Source: Agromyces sp. S2-1-8
Lineage (GTDB): Bacteria > Actinomycetota > Actinomycetes > Actinomycetales > Microbacteriaceae
NCBI RefSeq assembly: GCF_021129215.1
Contig: NZ_JAJOLP010000001.1
Coordinates: 1,178,001 to 1,242,000, forward strand
Direction of reading: 5' to 3'
DNA: 64,000 bases
Shown here in pieces: positions 7,928-19,007 of the stretch (the first letter of the stretch is position 1; each line of letters opens with the position of its first letter). The notes under the pieces are model-generated. The model ran no database searches. It saw nothing but the letters and a program-made list of their open reading frames with translations, and was not told the DNA's origin. A program made the position numbers and the translations under genes.

Positions 7928-8691
7928 GCGAGGTGCAGCAGCTCCAGGCGGCGCCCCGCACCGCGTGGCACGTCGCCGAGGTCACCGAGACGCGGCGCGA
8001 GACGCCCACGGCCGCGCGCATCTCGCTCGACGTCGTGGGCTGGCCGGGCAACCTCGCCGGCCAGCACCTCGACGTGCGCCTCACCGCCCCCGACGGGTAC
8101 ACCGCGACCCGCTCGTACTCGATCGCCTCGTCGGGCGACGGCGAGCGGGTGGTGCTCGCGGTGGATCGGCTGCCCGACGGCGAGGTCTCTCCGTTCCTCG
8201 TCGACGAACTGCGCGCCGGCGACCGGCTCGAGGTGCACGGCCCGCTCGGTGCGTTCTTCGTCTGGCGGCCCCCGGCCTCCGGCGCGGTCGGGCGACCCGT
8301 GCAGCTCATCGCGGGCGGTTCGGGCGTCGTCCCGCTCGTCGCCATCGCCCGCGCGCATGCCGACGCGGGCGATGCCACGCCGTTCCGCCTGCTCTACTCG
8401 GTGCGCACGCCCGACGACGTCTTCTTCGCCGCCGAGCTCGAGGCGGCGCGGCGCGGGCCGGCGCCGCTCGAGGTCGAGTTCGTCTACACGCGGAGCGCCC
8501 CCGACGGCTCGGGCGGCCCCGTCGGCCGGATCACGCGCGAGCGCCTGGCGGCCGCGGTGATCGGGGCCGATGCCGCGCCGATCGTCTACGTGTGCGGGTC
8601 GACCGGGTTCGTCGAGCGCGTCGCCGCGTGGTTGATCGAGCTCGGCCACGACCAGGCGGCCATCCGCACCGAGCGTTACGGAGGAACCTGA
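7924..8691 (+). CDS. FAD-dependent ferredoxin/NAD(P)H reductase
   Basis: A 255-residue ferredoxin-NADP-reductase-fold flavoprotein. RSYSIAS (FAD), GEVSPFL and GPLGAFF lie in the N-terminal barrel. GGSGVVPLVA and YVCGSTGFVE mark the NAD(P) domain. No 2Fe-2S domain is attached. It starts at the GTG overlapping the previous stop codon and overlaps the next gene as TGATG. It most likely passes electrons from NAD(P)H to or from the molybdoenzyme; this is inferred from coupling. Confidence 0.88.
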   Translation: MSEVQQLQAAPRTAWHVAEVTETRRETPTAARISLDVVGWPGNLAGQHLDVRLTAPDGYTATRSYSIASSGDGERVVLAVDRLPDGEVSPFLVDELRAGDRLEVHGPLGAFFVWRPPASGAVGRPVQLIAGGSGVVPLVAIARAHADAGDATPFRLLYSVRTPDDVFFAAELEAARRGPAPLEVEFVYTRSAPDGSGGPVGRITRERLAAAVIGADAAPIVYVCGSTGFVERVAAWLIELGHDQAAIRTERYGGT

Positions 8692-8963
8692 TGCAGCACT
8701 TCGACGGCAATCTGCTCGCGGGCCCGCTCGCCGAGGTGTTCGCGTTCGACCCGACGACGGCGCGGGCGCGCTGCAACGGCTGCGGGGCCGTCGCCGAGCT
8801 CGCGACCGCCCTCGTCTACCGCAGCGGCGCGGGCAGCGTCGCCCGCTGCCGAGGCTGCGGCGCCGTGCTGCTCAGCCTCGTCGAGGGCGACGGCCGCCGC
8901 TTCGTCAACTTCACCGGCACCGGCGCGATCGAGATCACCACGGCAGGAAGGGACGACGCATGA
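8691..8963 (+). CDS. DUF6510 zinc-ribbon-like small protein
   Basis: A 90-residue protein, MQHFDGNLLAGPLAEVFAFD..., with two Cys pairs, CNGC and CRGC, about 27 residues apart. They are likely to bind zinc or an iron-sulfur centre. The family is found next to sulfite-oxidase-like and flavin reductase genes in actinobacteria. It is coupled to both neighbours (TGATG upstream, ATGA downstream) with GGAGG 7 bases before the ATG. It may be a redox or assembly partner; no direct function is known to me. Confidence 0.75.
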   Translation: MQHFDGNLLAGPLAEVFAFDPTTARARCNGCGAVAELATALVYRSGAGSVARCRGCGAVLLSLVEGDGRRFVNFTGTGAIEITTAGRDDA

Positions 8964-9454
8964 AGACGCTCTACCTCGTGCGACATGCCAAGTCGGACTG
9001 GGGAGACCCGTTGCTCGAGGACCACGACCGTCCGCTCAACGAACGCGGCCTGCGCGACGCCCCGGCGATGGGGCACCGCCTCGCCGAGCGGGGCGTGAAC
9101 CCCGACCGCATCGTGACGAGCACCGCCGTGCGCGCTCGCAGCACCGCTCGGCTCCTCGCACGGACCCTCGGCATCGGCGACGACCACGTCGTCGAGGACG
9201 ACCGGCTCTACGGGGCGACGGCGTCCCGCATCCTGAACATCGCCTCGGGGCTCGACGACGCCATCGGCACGGCGATGCTCGTCGGACACAATCCGGGCAT
9301 GAGCGACGCCGTCGGCGAGCTCACCGGCGAGTGGGTCGAGCTGCCGACGTGCGCGGTCGTCGAGTGCCTGGTCGACGTCGACTCATGGGCCGAGCTCATC
9401 GAGGGCACGGGCGACCTGGCAGCGGTCGACACGCCCAAGGGCCAGCTCCGCTGA
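8960..9454 (+). CDS. SixA-like histidine phosphatase
   Basis: A 164-residue short phosphoglycerate-mutase-fold phosphatase. LVRHAKS at residues 6-12 carries the catalytic RH, TSTAVRARSTA gives the second Arg, and LVGHNPGM the second His. The size matches SixA, a phosphohistidine phosphatase. It overlaps the DUF6510 gene by ATGA and is the last gene of the molybdoenzyme operon. The substrate here is unknown. Confidence 0.85.
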   Translation: MKTLYLVRHAKSDWGDPLLEDHDRPLNERGLRDAPAMGHRLAERGVNPDRIVTSTAVRARSTARLLARTLGIGDDHVVEDDRLYGATASRILNIASGLDDAIGTAMLVGHNPGMSDAVGELTGEWVELPTCAVVECLVDVDSWAELIEGTGDLAAVDTPKGQLR

Positions 9455-9511
9455 CATCGGGGTGCCCGCGCGATCCGGCGAGCGGTCGACGGCCGGGATG
9501 ACTCGCGCCGA

Positions 9512-9532
9512 CGCGCCGGGCCCGCCGGCGCG
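9512..9532. terminator. Terminator between sixA-like gene and hutI
   Basis: CGCGCCGG, loop GCCCG, CCGGCGCG: a perfect 8-bp stem in the 80-base gap between convergent genes. Confidence 0.5.
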
Positions 9533-9534
9533 GC

Positions 9535-10758
9535 TCAGGCGATCGGTGCGCCGGCGGCCCAGACACGGCGCACGATGGGCACGCCGGGGCGGTATGCGAG
9601 GTGCAGGTAGCTGGGGGCGTCGAGCTCGACGAGGTCGGCGCGCATGCCTGGGCGGAGCGCGCCGACGTCGGAACGGCGCAACGCCTTCGCACCGGCGGCC
9701 GTCGAGGCCCAGAGCGCCTCGGCAGGGGTCATGTTCATGTCACGCACTGCGACCGCGATGCAGAACGGCATCGAGCTCGTGAAGCACGACCCCGGGTTGC
9801 AGTCGCTCGCGAGCGCCACCGTCACCCCGGCCTCGATGAGCCTGCGCGCATCGGGGTACGGCTGCCGGGTCGAGAACTCGACGCCCGGCAGGAGCGTCGC
9901 GACGGTGTCGGACGAGGCAAGCGCCGCGACATCCTCGTCGCTCAGGAAGGTGCAGTGGTCGACCGAGGCGGCGCCGAGCTCGACCGCGAGGCGGACGCCG
10001 CCGCCCTCGCCGAGCTGGTTGCCGTGCACGCGGATGCCGAGCCCGGCGTCGCGTCCGGCCTCGAGCACCCGGCGCGACTGTTCGGGCGAGAACGCGCCCC
10101 GCTCGCAGAAGGCGTCGATCCAGCGCGAGTGCGGCGCGCACGCGTCGAGCATCTCGCCGATGACGACGTCGACGTAGGCATCGCCCGCCGCGACGGGGTC
10201 GCCGTCGAAGCGCGGGTCCTCGCGGAACTCGAACGGCACGACGTGCGCACCGAGGAAGGTGACCTCTGAGGTGACCTCGCGGGCGAGGCGTACGAGGCGC
10301 TCCTCGTCGGCGACGCTGAGCCCGTAGCCCGACTTCACCTCGAACGTCGTCGTGCCCTGCGCGTGCAGCTCGGCGACGAAGCCCGTGAGCCGGGCGCGCA
10401 GCTCGTCGTCGGTCGCGGCGCGGGTGGCGGCGACGGTCGACCTGATGCCGCCCGCCTCGTAACGGCGCCCGGCCATGCGGGCGGCGAACTCCTCGGCGCG
10501 GTCGCCGCCGAACACGAGGTGCGTGTGGCTGTCGACGAAGCCTGGGATGACGGCGCGCCCGCCCGCGTCGACGAGCTCGACGCCCGACTCGGGCGTGTGG
10601 GCGGATGCATCGGCGGCGGCGCCGACCCAGGTCACTTCGCCGTGCTCGACGAGCACTGCGGCGTCGCGCACGATGCCGAGGGGGCCGCCCTCGCGGCCGG
10701 GCTGCTCGTCATTGGTGACGAGCTCGCCGATGTTCGTGATGAGCGTGGCCCGAGGCAT
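9535..10758 (-). CDS. hutI: Imidazolonepropionase (HutI)
   Basis: A 407-residue amidohydrolase that hydrolyses 4-imidazolone-5-propionate to formiminoglutamate. [15 protein letters not shown] holds the zinc-binding His pair. [30 protein letters not shown] and ASDCNPGS are the standard HutI signatures. It lies 130 bases downstream of hutU on the same strand, with no clear promoter between, so it is probably transcribed from the hutU operator-promoter. Its ATG lies inside a copy of the dispersed GAGGCATCC motif (10752-10760). Confidence 0.93.
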   Translation of the reverse strand: MPRATLITNIGELVTNDEQPGREGGPLGIVRDAAVLVEHGEVTWVGAAADASAHTPESGVELVDAGGRAVIPGFVDSHTHLVFGGDRAEEFAARMAGRRYEAGGIRSTVAATRAATDDELRARLTGFVAELHAQGTTTFEVKSGYGLSVADEERLVRLAREVTSEVTFLGAHVVPFEFREDPRFDGDPVAAGDAYVDVVIGEMLDACAPHSRWIDAFCERGAFSPEQSRRVLEAGRDAGLGIRVHGNQLGEGGGVRLAVELGAASVDHCTFLSDEDVAALASSDTVATLLPGVEFSTRQPYPDARRLIEAGVTVALASDCNPGSCFTSSMPFCIAVAVRDMNMTPAEALWASTAAGAKALRRSDVGALRPGMRADLVELDAPSYLHLAYRPGVPIVRRVWAAGAPIA

Positions 10759-10888
10759 CCTGGTCGCCTTTCGATCGTCGTGCTGAGTTCGAGTCTCTCA
10801 ATCGAGCGGGCGATCTCGGCGGCGCGATCGCGGTGCGATGCGCTGGGATCGCCCACTCGACGGAGGAGGGGAGCGGAGGAGGAGCCGC

Positions 10889-12616
<1,728 letters not shown>

Positions 12617-12670
12617 GATTCGATGGTCGCGCACGTGCGGCACTGCGACAACGGATGCCGCGGGGCGGGC

Positions 12671-12686
12671 GTCTGGGATCCCAGAA
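12671..12686. promoter_or_regulatory. HutR-type operator upstream of hutUI
   Basis: GTCTGGGATCCCAGAA: the 14-base core TCTGGGATCCCAGA is a perfect palindrome. It starts 55 bases upstream of the hutU ATG and abuts the stop codon of the convergently placed histidine kinase gene. Confidence 0.75.
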
Positions 12687-13910
12687 CTAGCCCGTGGTGG
12701 CGTACGACTCGCCGGGAAGGCGCACGGTCACGACGAGCCCGCCGCCCGGCCGGGTCACGAGGGCGAGTTCGCCGTCGTGGGCCTCGACGATCGCCCGCAC
12801 GATCGAGAGGCCGAGCCCGGCGCCCGAGCCGTTGCCCGTGCGCTCGCCGTCGAGCCGGCGGAAGGGCTCGACCAGGCGGTCGAGCTCGTACGGGGCGATC
12901 GGCCGGCCGGTGTTCGTCACCTCGAGCAGGGCCCTGCCCGAGGCATCCGTGCGCGTCGTCACCCGCACCCACCCGTCGGCGGCGAGGTTGTGCCGCACCG
13001 CGTTGTCGACGAGGTTGCGCACGAGCTGCTCGAGCAGCACCGGGTCGCCCGCCGTCGGGGCCTCGTCGGCGATGAGCTCGATCGGCGGGGCAGCGGGGTC
13101 GCCCGTCGTGCGAGCCCGCACCTCGTCGACCACGTGCTCGGCGACGTCGGCGAGATCGACGAACCGCCGTTCGCCGAGCTCGCGCTCGGAGCGGGCGAGC
13201 AGCAGCAGCCCGTCGATGAGCCGTTCGTGCCGCGCGTTCACCTCGAGCAGGGTCTCGCCGAGGAGCTTCAGGTCGGGCGAGGCGTCGGGCCGCTCGGCGG
13301 CGACCTCGATGAGGGCCCGATTGAGGGTCAGCGGCGTGCGCAGCTCGTGCGAGGCGTTCGCGATGAACCGCCGCTGCGCGTCGAACGCGGTGTCGAGGCG
13401 CGCGAGCATGCCGTCGAACGTCTCGGCGAGCTCGGTGACCTCGTCGCGCGGACCCGTGAGGTTGATGCGCTCGTGCATGCGGCGGTCGGCGTCGGGCGCG
13501 TCGGCGATGCGGCGCGCGGTCTCGGTGATCGTCGAGAGCGGGCGCAGCATGCGCCCGGCGACGAGCCAGCCCATCCATGCCGCGATCGCGCCGACCACGA
13601 CGACCGCGATCGCGCCCTGGGTGATGAGGGCGCCGAGCGCCTCGTCGCGCGCCGCGCCCACGATCTTCACCGTGTACAGGTAGTTCTGCTCGGCGCCGGC
13701 GGGCGGCGTCGGCGCGGCCGGGTCGAACGAGGGCGCCTCCTCGCCCGGTGCGGTGCAGCAGTAGGAACTGCTCACGATCGACGCGTCGCCGATGAGCCGT
13801 TGCTGCACGAGCGCCCAGGTGAGCACGAGCATCACGAGGCCCGCGACGAGGAACAGCAGGCCGTAGACGACCGTCAGCCGGGCGCGCAGGGTGAGCCGGA
13901 ACCGTCTCAT
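12687..13910 (-). CDS. Sensor histidine kinase beside MacAB-like exporter
   Basis: A 407-residue membrane kinase. TM1 is at about 14-36 and TM2 at about 97-118, and the outer loop between them is about 60 residues. A HAMP follows, then HisKA with [10 protein letters not shown] (phosphorylated His188), the N-box [13 protein letters not shown] and the G-box [11 protein letters not shown]. The outer loop carries an adjacent cysteine pair (Cys51-Cys52) in [10 protein letters not shown], which could sense thiol redox state or metal; this is inference. It overlaps its response regulator by ATGA and is divergent from the lipoprotein/ABC operon it probably controls. Confidence 0.9.
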   Translation of the reverse strand: MRRFRLTLRARLTVVYGLLFLVAGLVMLVLTWALVQQRLIGDASIVSSSYCCTAPGEEAPSFDPAAPTPPAGAEQNYLYTVKIVGAARDEALGALITQGAIAVVVVGAIAAWMGWLVAGRMLRPLSTITETARRIADAPDADRRMHERINLTGPRDEVTELAETFDGMLARLDTAFDAQRRFIANASHELRTPLTLNRALIEVAAERPDASPDLKLLGETLLEVNARHERLIDGLLLLARSERELGERRFVDLADVAEHVVDEVRARTTGDPAAPPIELIADEAPTAGDPVLLEQLVRNLVDNAVRHNLAADGWVRVTTRTDASGRALLEVTNTGRPIAPYELDRLVEPFRRLDGERTGNGSGAGLGLSIVRAIVEAHDGELALVTRPGGGLVVTVRLPGESYATTG

Positions 13911-14563
13911 CGGATGCGATACCCCACGCCGGCCTCGGTCTCGATGATCGAGGCATCGCCGAGCTTGCGGCGCAGCTTCAGGATGGTGATGCGCACGACG
14001 CCCGTGAACGGGTCGATGTTCTCGTCCCACGCCTTCTCGAGCAGCTGCTCGGCGGACACGTATGCGCCGTCGGCGCGCAGCAGCTCGACGAGCACCGCGA
14101 ACTCCTTCTTCGACAGCGGCACGTACCGGCCGTGGCACACGACCTCGCGGTGGTGGGTGTCGACCCGCACGCCGGCGCGCTCGAGCACGGGCGGCGCGGC
14201 GGGCCGAGAACGCCGGCCGAGCGCCTCGACGCGCGCGCCGAGCTCGGCGAACGCGAACGGCTTCGGCAGGTAGTCGTCGGCGCCCATCGCGAGGCCCGCC
14301 ACCCGGTCGTCGACCGTGCCGGCCGCGGTGAGCATGAGCACGCGCGTCGGCATCTCGGCGGCGGCGATGTGGCGGCACACGTCGTCGCCGTGCACGACGG
14401 GCAGGTCGCGGTCGAGCACGACGAGGTCGTAGTCGTTGACGTCGACCCGTTCGAGCGCGCTGCCGCCGTCGCCGACCACGTCGACCGCGTGCGCCGCGTT
14501 CCGCAGCCACTCGGCGACGGCACCGGCGAGCAGCGGCTCGTCCTCCGCGACCAGGATGCGCAT
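13907..14563 (-). CDS. OmpR-family response regulator
   Basis: A 218-residue regulator. The receiver domain has the acidic pair in AEDEP, the phosphorylated Asp51 in VVLDRDLP, and Lys in YLPKPF. A C-terminal winged helix ends in [27 protein letters not shown]. The gene is probably leaderless, with GACAAT ending 6 bases before the ATG. It forms a two-gene unit with the kinase. The divergent lipoprotein-exporter operon starts 128 bases away and is the likely target. Confidence 0.92.
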   Translation of the reverse strand: MRILVAEDEPLLAGAVAEWLRNAAHAVDVVGDGGSALERVDVNDYDLVVLDRDLPVVHGDDVCRHIAAAEMPTRVLMLTAAGTVDDRVAGLAMGADDYLPKPFAFAELGARVEALGRRSRPAAPPVLERAGVRVDTHHREVVCHGRYVPLSKKEFAVLVELLRADGAYVSAEQLLEKAWDENIDPFTGVVRITILKLRRKLGDASIIETEAGVGYRIR

Positions 14564-14569
14564 CTGCCC

Positions 14570-14575
14570 ATTGTC
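14570..14575 (-). promoter_or_regulatory. -10 element of the leaderless response regulator
   Basis: GACAAT on the minus strand, 6 bases before the ATG at 14563, with no Shine-Dalgarno sequence. Confidence 0.45.
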
Positions 14576-14691
14576 GCCGGTCGGCGCGTTACCGGGGCGT
14601 TAGCGCGCACGGTCACGACCGGGAAACGGCGGCTGGGGTGTGCTGGGCAGACCCGGGGCCGCGGCGGCCCCGCTCGACGGAAGGACCTCGG

Positions 14692-15228
14692 ATGCCTCGC
14701 CCCAGCCGGCTCGCGACCCCGATGCTCGGCGTGCTCGTCGTCACCGCGGCACTCCTGCTCGCCGGGTGCACGGCCGACGCGCCGCCGTCGGTCGCGTCGC
14801 TCGACGACCCGGATGCCCCGGGCATCGCCGGCCTCGCGTCGACGACCGAACCGGCGCTCGATCTCGACGGCGACCCCCGCGGCCTCAGCGAGTGCATGGC
14901 CGAGCAGGGGGTGCCGATCCCGATGCCGACGCAGGACGGACATTCGTTCACGTACCGGTACCCCGAGGGCGTGCCCATCGAGGAGGTCGACGAGGCGCTC
15001 GCCGCCTGCGCCCGCTTCATGCCGGGCGCCGGCGCCCCGCCCGAGCACGACCCCGAGCAGCTCGCACGGCTGCGGGAGCTCGCCGAGTGCATGCGCGAGC
15101 ACGGGGTCGACGACTACCCAGATCCGCGTCCCGACGGCGTCATCGACATCCCGCCCGGGAGCCCGATCGATCCGACCGCCCCCGACTACCTCGCCGCCCA
15201 GGCGGCCTGCGTGCACAGCGACCGCTGA
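14692..15228 (+). CDS. Lipoprotein with duplicated ECM cysteine motif, copy 1
   Basis: A 178-residue predicted lipoprotein. The lipobox LLAGC puts the lipid-anchored Cys at about residue 26. The mature part has two copies of a module: (S/A)ECMxExG, a Pro-rich stretch, then AxxxC. They read SECMAEQGVPIPMP...ALAACARFMPG and AECMREHGVDDYPDP...AQAACVHSD. The next gene encodes a paralogue. Both precede a periplasmic adaptor and MacAB-like ABC genes. GGAAGGA lies 6 bases before the ATG. The function is unknown; a role as sensor or substrate-binding partner of the exporter is inferred from position. Confidence 0.8.
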   Translation: MPRPSRLATPMLGVLVVTAALLLAGCTADAPPSVASLDDPDAPGIAGLASTTEPALDLDGDPRGLSECMAEQGVPIPMPTQDGHSFTYRYPEGVPIEEVDEALAACARFMPGAGAPPEHDPEQLARLRELAECMREHGVDDYPDPRPDGVIDIPPGSPIDPTAPDYLAAQAACVHSDR

Positions 15229-15252
15229 CACGCCCACACGAAAGGACTCGAC

Positions 15253-15843
15253 ATGTTCCGCACACATCGGCGGGAGGCATCCCTCTCGGTCGTCATCGCC
15301 CTCGCGGCCGCGCTGGCACTGGCCGGCTGCACACCCGCGGCGTCGGGGGTCGCCTCGCTCGACGGCGACCCGCAGGCGCAGCAGTCGTCGCCACCGGGCG
15401 GCGACGACGGTGACGGCGGCGGCGGGGGCGACGGCGACCAGGTGGCGTTCGCCGAGTGCATGCGCGAGCACGGCATCGACATGCCCGACCCCGACACCGA
15501 GGACGGCGGGTTCGCGATCGCGATCCCCGAGGGATCCGATCCCGACGAGGTCGACGCGGCGATGGAGGCCTGCAAGGAGTTCATGCCGAACGGCGGCGAG
15601 ATGCCGAAGCCGAACGCCGAGCAGCTCGCCCAGATGCGCGAGTTCTCCGAGTGCATGCGCGACGAGGGCATCGAGGGATTCCCCGACCCGAGCGCCGACG
15701 GCGGCCTCCGGATCGACTCGGACATGGGTTTCGACCCCGAGAGCGACGAGTTCCGCGAAGCCCAGGAGAAGTGCGGCGAGTCGATGCCGAAGCCCAAGGG
15801 CGAAGACGGCGGGCCGGCGACGAGCGAAGGCGGCGAGTCGTGA
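15253..15843 (+). CDS. Lipoprotein with duplicated ECM cysteine motif, copy 2
   Basis: A 196-residue predicted lipoprotein with lipobox LAGC. After a Gly/Asp linker (about residues 45-62) it repeats the same double module as the upstream protein: AECMREHGIDMPDP...AMEACKEFMPNG and SECMRDEGIEGFPDP...AQEKCGES. The C-terminus is charged and loose. AAAGGA lies 9 bases before the ATG. It overlaps the adaptor gene by GTGA, so it is produced with the exporter. The four conserved cysteines per protein, outside the anchor, could form two disulfides or bind metal. Confidence 0.8.
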   Translation: MFRTHRREASLSVVIALAAALALAGCTPAASGVASLDGDPQAQQSSPPGGDDGDGGGGGDGDQVAFAECMREHGIDMPDPDTEDGGFAIAIPEGSDPDEVDAAMEACKEFMPNGGEMPKPNAEQLAQMREFSECMRDEGIEGFPDPSADGGLRIDSDMGFDPESDEFREAQEKCGESMPKPKGEDGGPATSEGGES

Positions 15844-16901
15844 GCACGCGGGCACGACTCGGCTGGATCGGGCTCGGCCTGCTCGCCGTGGCGGGCGTGG
15901 GAGTGACCGCGGCGGCCGCGAGCGGGTTCGGGTTCGCCCCGGCCGCCGCGACGCCCGCGCCGGCCGCCCCCGAGACGGGCGAGGTCACGCGGGGCGACCT
16001 CATCGCGACGACGACGGAATCGGGCGAGCTCGCGAACGCGGGCGAGACCGTGCTGCGCGCCGACGGCGGCACCCTCACGTGGCTGCCCGCGGCCGGCGCC
16101 GTCGTCGAGCGCGGCGGTCAGCTCTACCGGGTCGACGACGCACCCGTCGTGCTGCTCGTCGGGGCGATGCCCGCCTACCGGGTGCTCGCGCCGGGAACCT
16201 CGGGCGCCGACGTGCGCCAGTTCGAGGAGAACCTCGCCGCGCTCGGCTACACGGGCTTCGACGTCGACGACGACTACACGTGGGCCACCGCCGACGCGGT
16301 CGAGGACTGGCAGGAGGCGCTCGGCGTCGACGAGACCGGCACGGTCGAGCCGTCGCGCATCCACTACGCGGGCGGATCGGTGCAGGTGACCTCGGTCGCG
16401 GCCGCCGTCGGCGACGCGGCCGCAGGCGAGGTGCTCACGACCGCGAGCACCGACCGCGTCGTGCAGGTCGACCTCGACGAGACGGATGCCGCATACGCAG
16501 TCGTCGGCGCGGTCGTCGAGGTCGCGCTGCCCGACGGAACGACGTTCCCCGCCACGGTCACCTCGGTCGAGACCGTCGTGATCCCCGGTGAGGACCCGCC
16601 CATGGGCAACGGCGACACGACCGCGCTCCGGGTCACCGCGACCCCCGACGACCCGGCCGCCGTCGGTGCGGCCGGCGGGTCTACCGCCGAGGTGGCCTTC
16701 ACCGCCGAGACCCGCGAGGGCGTGCTCAGCGTGCCCGTGACGGCGCTGCTCGCGCTCGCCGAGGGCGGCTACGCCGTCGAGGTCGTGCGCGGCGACGGCA
16801 CCGAGCTCGTCGGCGTCGAGACGGGGCTGTTCGCCGACGGGCGGGTCGAGGTCGCCGGCGCCGGCATCGCCGAGGGCGACACGGTGGTGGTGGCGTCGTG
16901 A
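15840..16901 (+). CDS. Periplasmic-adaptor-like (HlyD/MacA) protein with peptidoglycan-binding domain
   Basis: A 353-residue membrane-anchored protein starting at GTG. One N-terminal membrane segment (about 8-30) is followed by a short biotinyl-like half, [23 protein letters not shown]_binding_1 domain ([22 protein letters not shown]) lies near 110-160, and the barrel domains come after it. This adaptor form with an inserted peptidoglycan-binding domain is common next to MacB-like ABC genes in Gram-positives, where it may hold the exporter to the wall. It is coupled at both ends (GTGA). Confidence 0.85.
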   Translation: MSTRARLGWIGLGLLAVAGVGVTAAAASGFGFAPAAATPAPAAPETGEVTRGDLIATTTESGELANAGETVLRADGGTLTWLPAAGAVVERGGQLYRVDDAPVVLLVGAMPAYRVLAPGTSGADVRQFEENLAALGYTGFDVDDDYTWATADAVEDWQEALGVDETGTVEPSRIHYAGGSVQVTSVAAAVGDAAAGEVLTTASTDRVVQVDLDETDAAYAVVGAVVEVALPDGTTFPATVTSVETVVIPGEDPPMGNGDTTALRVTATPDDPAAVGAAGGSTAEVAFTAETREGVLSVPVTALLALAEGGYAVEVVRGDGTELVGVETGLFADGRVEVAGAGIAEGDTVVVAS

Positions 16902-17557
16902 GCGCGATCGTCGAGCTTCAGGCCGTCGGCAAGTCGTACGACGGCGTCACCGCGCTCCGTGGCGCGAGCCTCTCGATCGACGCGGGCGAGTTCACGGCGA
17001 TCGTCGGGCCCTCGGGGTCGGGCAAGTCGACCCTGCTGCAACTCATCGGCACGCTCGACCGCCCGACCGAGGGCGTCGTGCGGGTCGACGGCCACGACAC
17101 CGCGCAACTCACCGACCGGCAGCTGTCGGGCCTGCGGGCGCACCGCATCGGGTTCGTCTTCCAGCAGTTCCACCTGGCGGCCGGCGTGCCCGCGATCGAC
17201 AACGTCGCCGAGGGCCTGCTCTACCAGGGCGTCGGCACCGCGAAGCGGCGTGAGCTGGCGGGGGAGGCGCTCGAACGCGTCGGCCTCGGGCACCGGCTGC
17301 GCCATCGTCCGCACGAGCTGTCGGGCGGTGAGCGCCAGCGCGTGGCGGTCGCCCGTGCGATCGCGGGGCGCCCTGGCATCGTGCTCGCCGACGAGCCGAC
17401 GGGCAATCTCGACTCGGCCTCCGGCGGCGAGGTGATGGGCCTGCTCGAGGGACTCAACCGCGAGGGCACGACCGTCGTCGTGATCACGCACGACCACGAC
17501 ATCGCGGCCCGGGCGCGGCGACGCATCGCCCTGCGCGACGGGGAGGTGCAGCCGTGA
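16898..17557 (+). CDS. MacB/LolD-type ABC transporter ATP-binding protein
   Basis: A 219-residue ATPase of the MacB/LolD group. Walker A is GPSGSGKST (37-45), the Q-loop is VFQQFHL, the signature is [14 protein letters not shown], and Walker B is [12 protein letters not shown]. It starts at the GTG overlapping the adaptor's stop codon and overlaps the permease by GTGA. It powers the exporter formed with the next gene. Confidence 0.93.
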   Translation: MSAIVELQAVGKSYDGVTALRGASLSIDAGEFTAIVGPSGSGKSTLLQLIGTLDRPTEGVVRVDGHDTAQLTDRQLSGLRAHRIGFVFQQFHLAAGVPAIDNVAEGLLYQGVGTAKRRELAGEALERVGLGHRLRHRPHELSGGERQRVAVARAIAGRPGIVLADEPTGNLDSASGGEVMGLLEGLNREGTTVVVITHDHDIAARARRRIALRDGEVQP

Positions 17558-18819
17558 GCCGGCGTGCGCCCGAGGCATCCGGCCGGAAGGTGCCGCCCGC
17601 ACCCGCGGAACCGCGGTCACCCGCGGAGCTGCCCGCACCCGCGCGCCTGCGCGCGGGCGACGTGCTCCGCGTCGGCGGCGCGGGGCTGCGGGCACGGCCC
17701 CTGCGGGTCGTGCTGTCGGCCCTCGGCATCGCGATCGGCATCGCCGCGATGATCGCGGTCGTCGGCATCTCGAGCTCGAGCCGCGCCGAGCTCGAGCGGC
17801 AGCTCGACCGGCTCGGCACCAACCTCCTGGCCGTGGCGCCGGGCAACGACCTCTTCGGCGAGGCCGCCACGCTGCCCGACGAGGCGCCCGCGATGATCGA
17901 GCGCATCGGACCGGTGACCGACGTCTCGGCGCTCGGAACCGTCGAGGCGAAGGTGTACCGCAACGAGTTCATCGACCCGAACGAGTCGGGCGGCATCGCC
18001 ACCTACGCCGTCGACCTCGACATGCCCGAGACCGTCGGCGCCGAACTGGCCGACGGCGACTGGCTCAACGCCGCGACCGAGCGCCATCCGGTCGTCGTGC
18101 TCGGGTCGGCCGCCGCCGAGCTGCTCGGCATCGACCGGGCCGGCGCCGACGTGCGGGTGCTCATCGGCGGCGAGTGGTTCACGGTCGCGGGAATCCTCGC
18201 GCCCGTGCCGCTCGCGACCGAGCTCGACACCGCGGCGCTCATCGGCTGGCCGGTCGCCGAGGCGCTGCTCGACTTCGACGGGCACCCGACGGCCGTCACG
18301 GTGCGCACCGACGAGGACGCCGTCGACGCCGTGCGCGACGTGCTCGCCGCGACCGCGAACCCGACGAGTCCCAACGAGGTGCAGGTCTCGCGCCCCTCCG
18401 ATGCGCTCGTGGCGCGGGCGGCGGCCGACCAGGCGTTCACGGGGCTGCTCGTCGGGCTCGGGGCGGTGGCCCTGCTCGTCGGCGGCGTCGGCGTCGCGAA
18501 CACGATGGTGATCTCGGTGCTCGAACGCCGTGGTGAGATCGGCCTGCGCCGATCGCTCGGTGCGACGCGCGGGCACATCCGCGCGCAGTTCCTCACCGAG
18601 TCGCTGCTGCTCGCGCTCGTCGGCGGGGCGGCCGGGGTGATCGTCGGCGTAGTCGCGACGACCGTGTACTCGCTGCTGCAGGGCTGGCCGACGCTCGTGC
18701 CGATCTGGGCCTCGGTCGGCGGGTTGCTCGCGACCGTCGTCGTCGGCGTGGTCGCGGGGCTCTACCCGGCCATCCGGGCGTCCCGGCTCTCGCCGACGGA
18801 GGCGCTCGCGACGGCGTGA
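17554..18819 (+). CDS. MacB/FtsX-family ABC transporter permease
   Basis: A 421-residue permease. A Pro/Ala-rich cytosolic tail (about 35 residues) precedes TM1 ([21 protein letters not shown]). A large extracellular MacB_PCD domain follows, then three C-terminal membrane segments of the FtsX domain with [19 protein letters not shown]. The extended N-terminal tail is unusual. With the ATPase, adaptor and lipoproteins it forms a five-gene operon, probably exporting an envelope-active compound under the divergent two-component system. Confidence 0.9.
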   Translation: MSRRAPEASGRKVPPAPAEPRSPAELPAPARLRAGDVLRVGGAGLRARPLRVVLSALGIAIGIAAMIAVVGISSSSRAELERQLDRLGTNLLAVAPGNDLFGEAATLPDEAPAMIERIGPVTDVSALGTVEAKVYRNEFIDPNESGGIATYAVDLDMPETVGAELADGDWLNAATERHPVVVLGSAAAELLGIDRAGADVRVLIGGEWFTVAGILAPVPLATELDTAALIGWPVAEALLDFDGHPTAVTVRTDEDAVDAVRDVLAATANPTSPNEVQVSRPSDALVARAAADQAFTGLLVGLGAVALLVGGVGVANTMVISVLERRGEIGLRRSLGATRGHIRAQFLTESLLLALVGGAAGVIVGVVATTVYSLLQGWPTLVPIWASVGGLLATVVVGVVAGLYPAIRASRLSPTEALATA

Positions 18820-18856
18820 AGGCCTCGCCGTCGGCGGGGGCCGGCGTGCGGGATGG

Positions 18857-18893
18857 GAACAGCCCCCGGGCCTGGTCGGCCCGGGGGCTGTTC
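18857..18893. terminator. Strong bidirectional terminator
   Basis: A perfect 16-bp stem (18857-18872 with 18878-18893) and a 5-base loop, TGGTC. It separates the convergent ABC permease and M23 genes. The rest of the 188-base gap holds nothing I recognise. Confidence 0.85.
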
Positions 18894-19007
18894 GGTGGTG
18901 CGGGATGCCGCGGGCCCGGTCGTGCGGCTCTCGGACGCGCGGCGCTGTCGCCGGTCGACGCCGTCGGCGAGCCTGCGTGGCCGGCCTCGACGACCGAAGC
19001 CCGAGGA

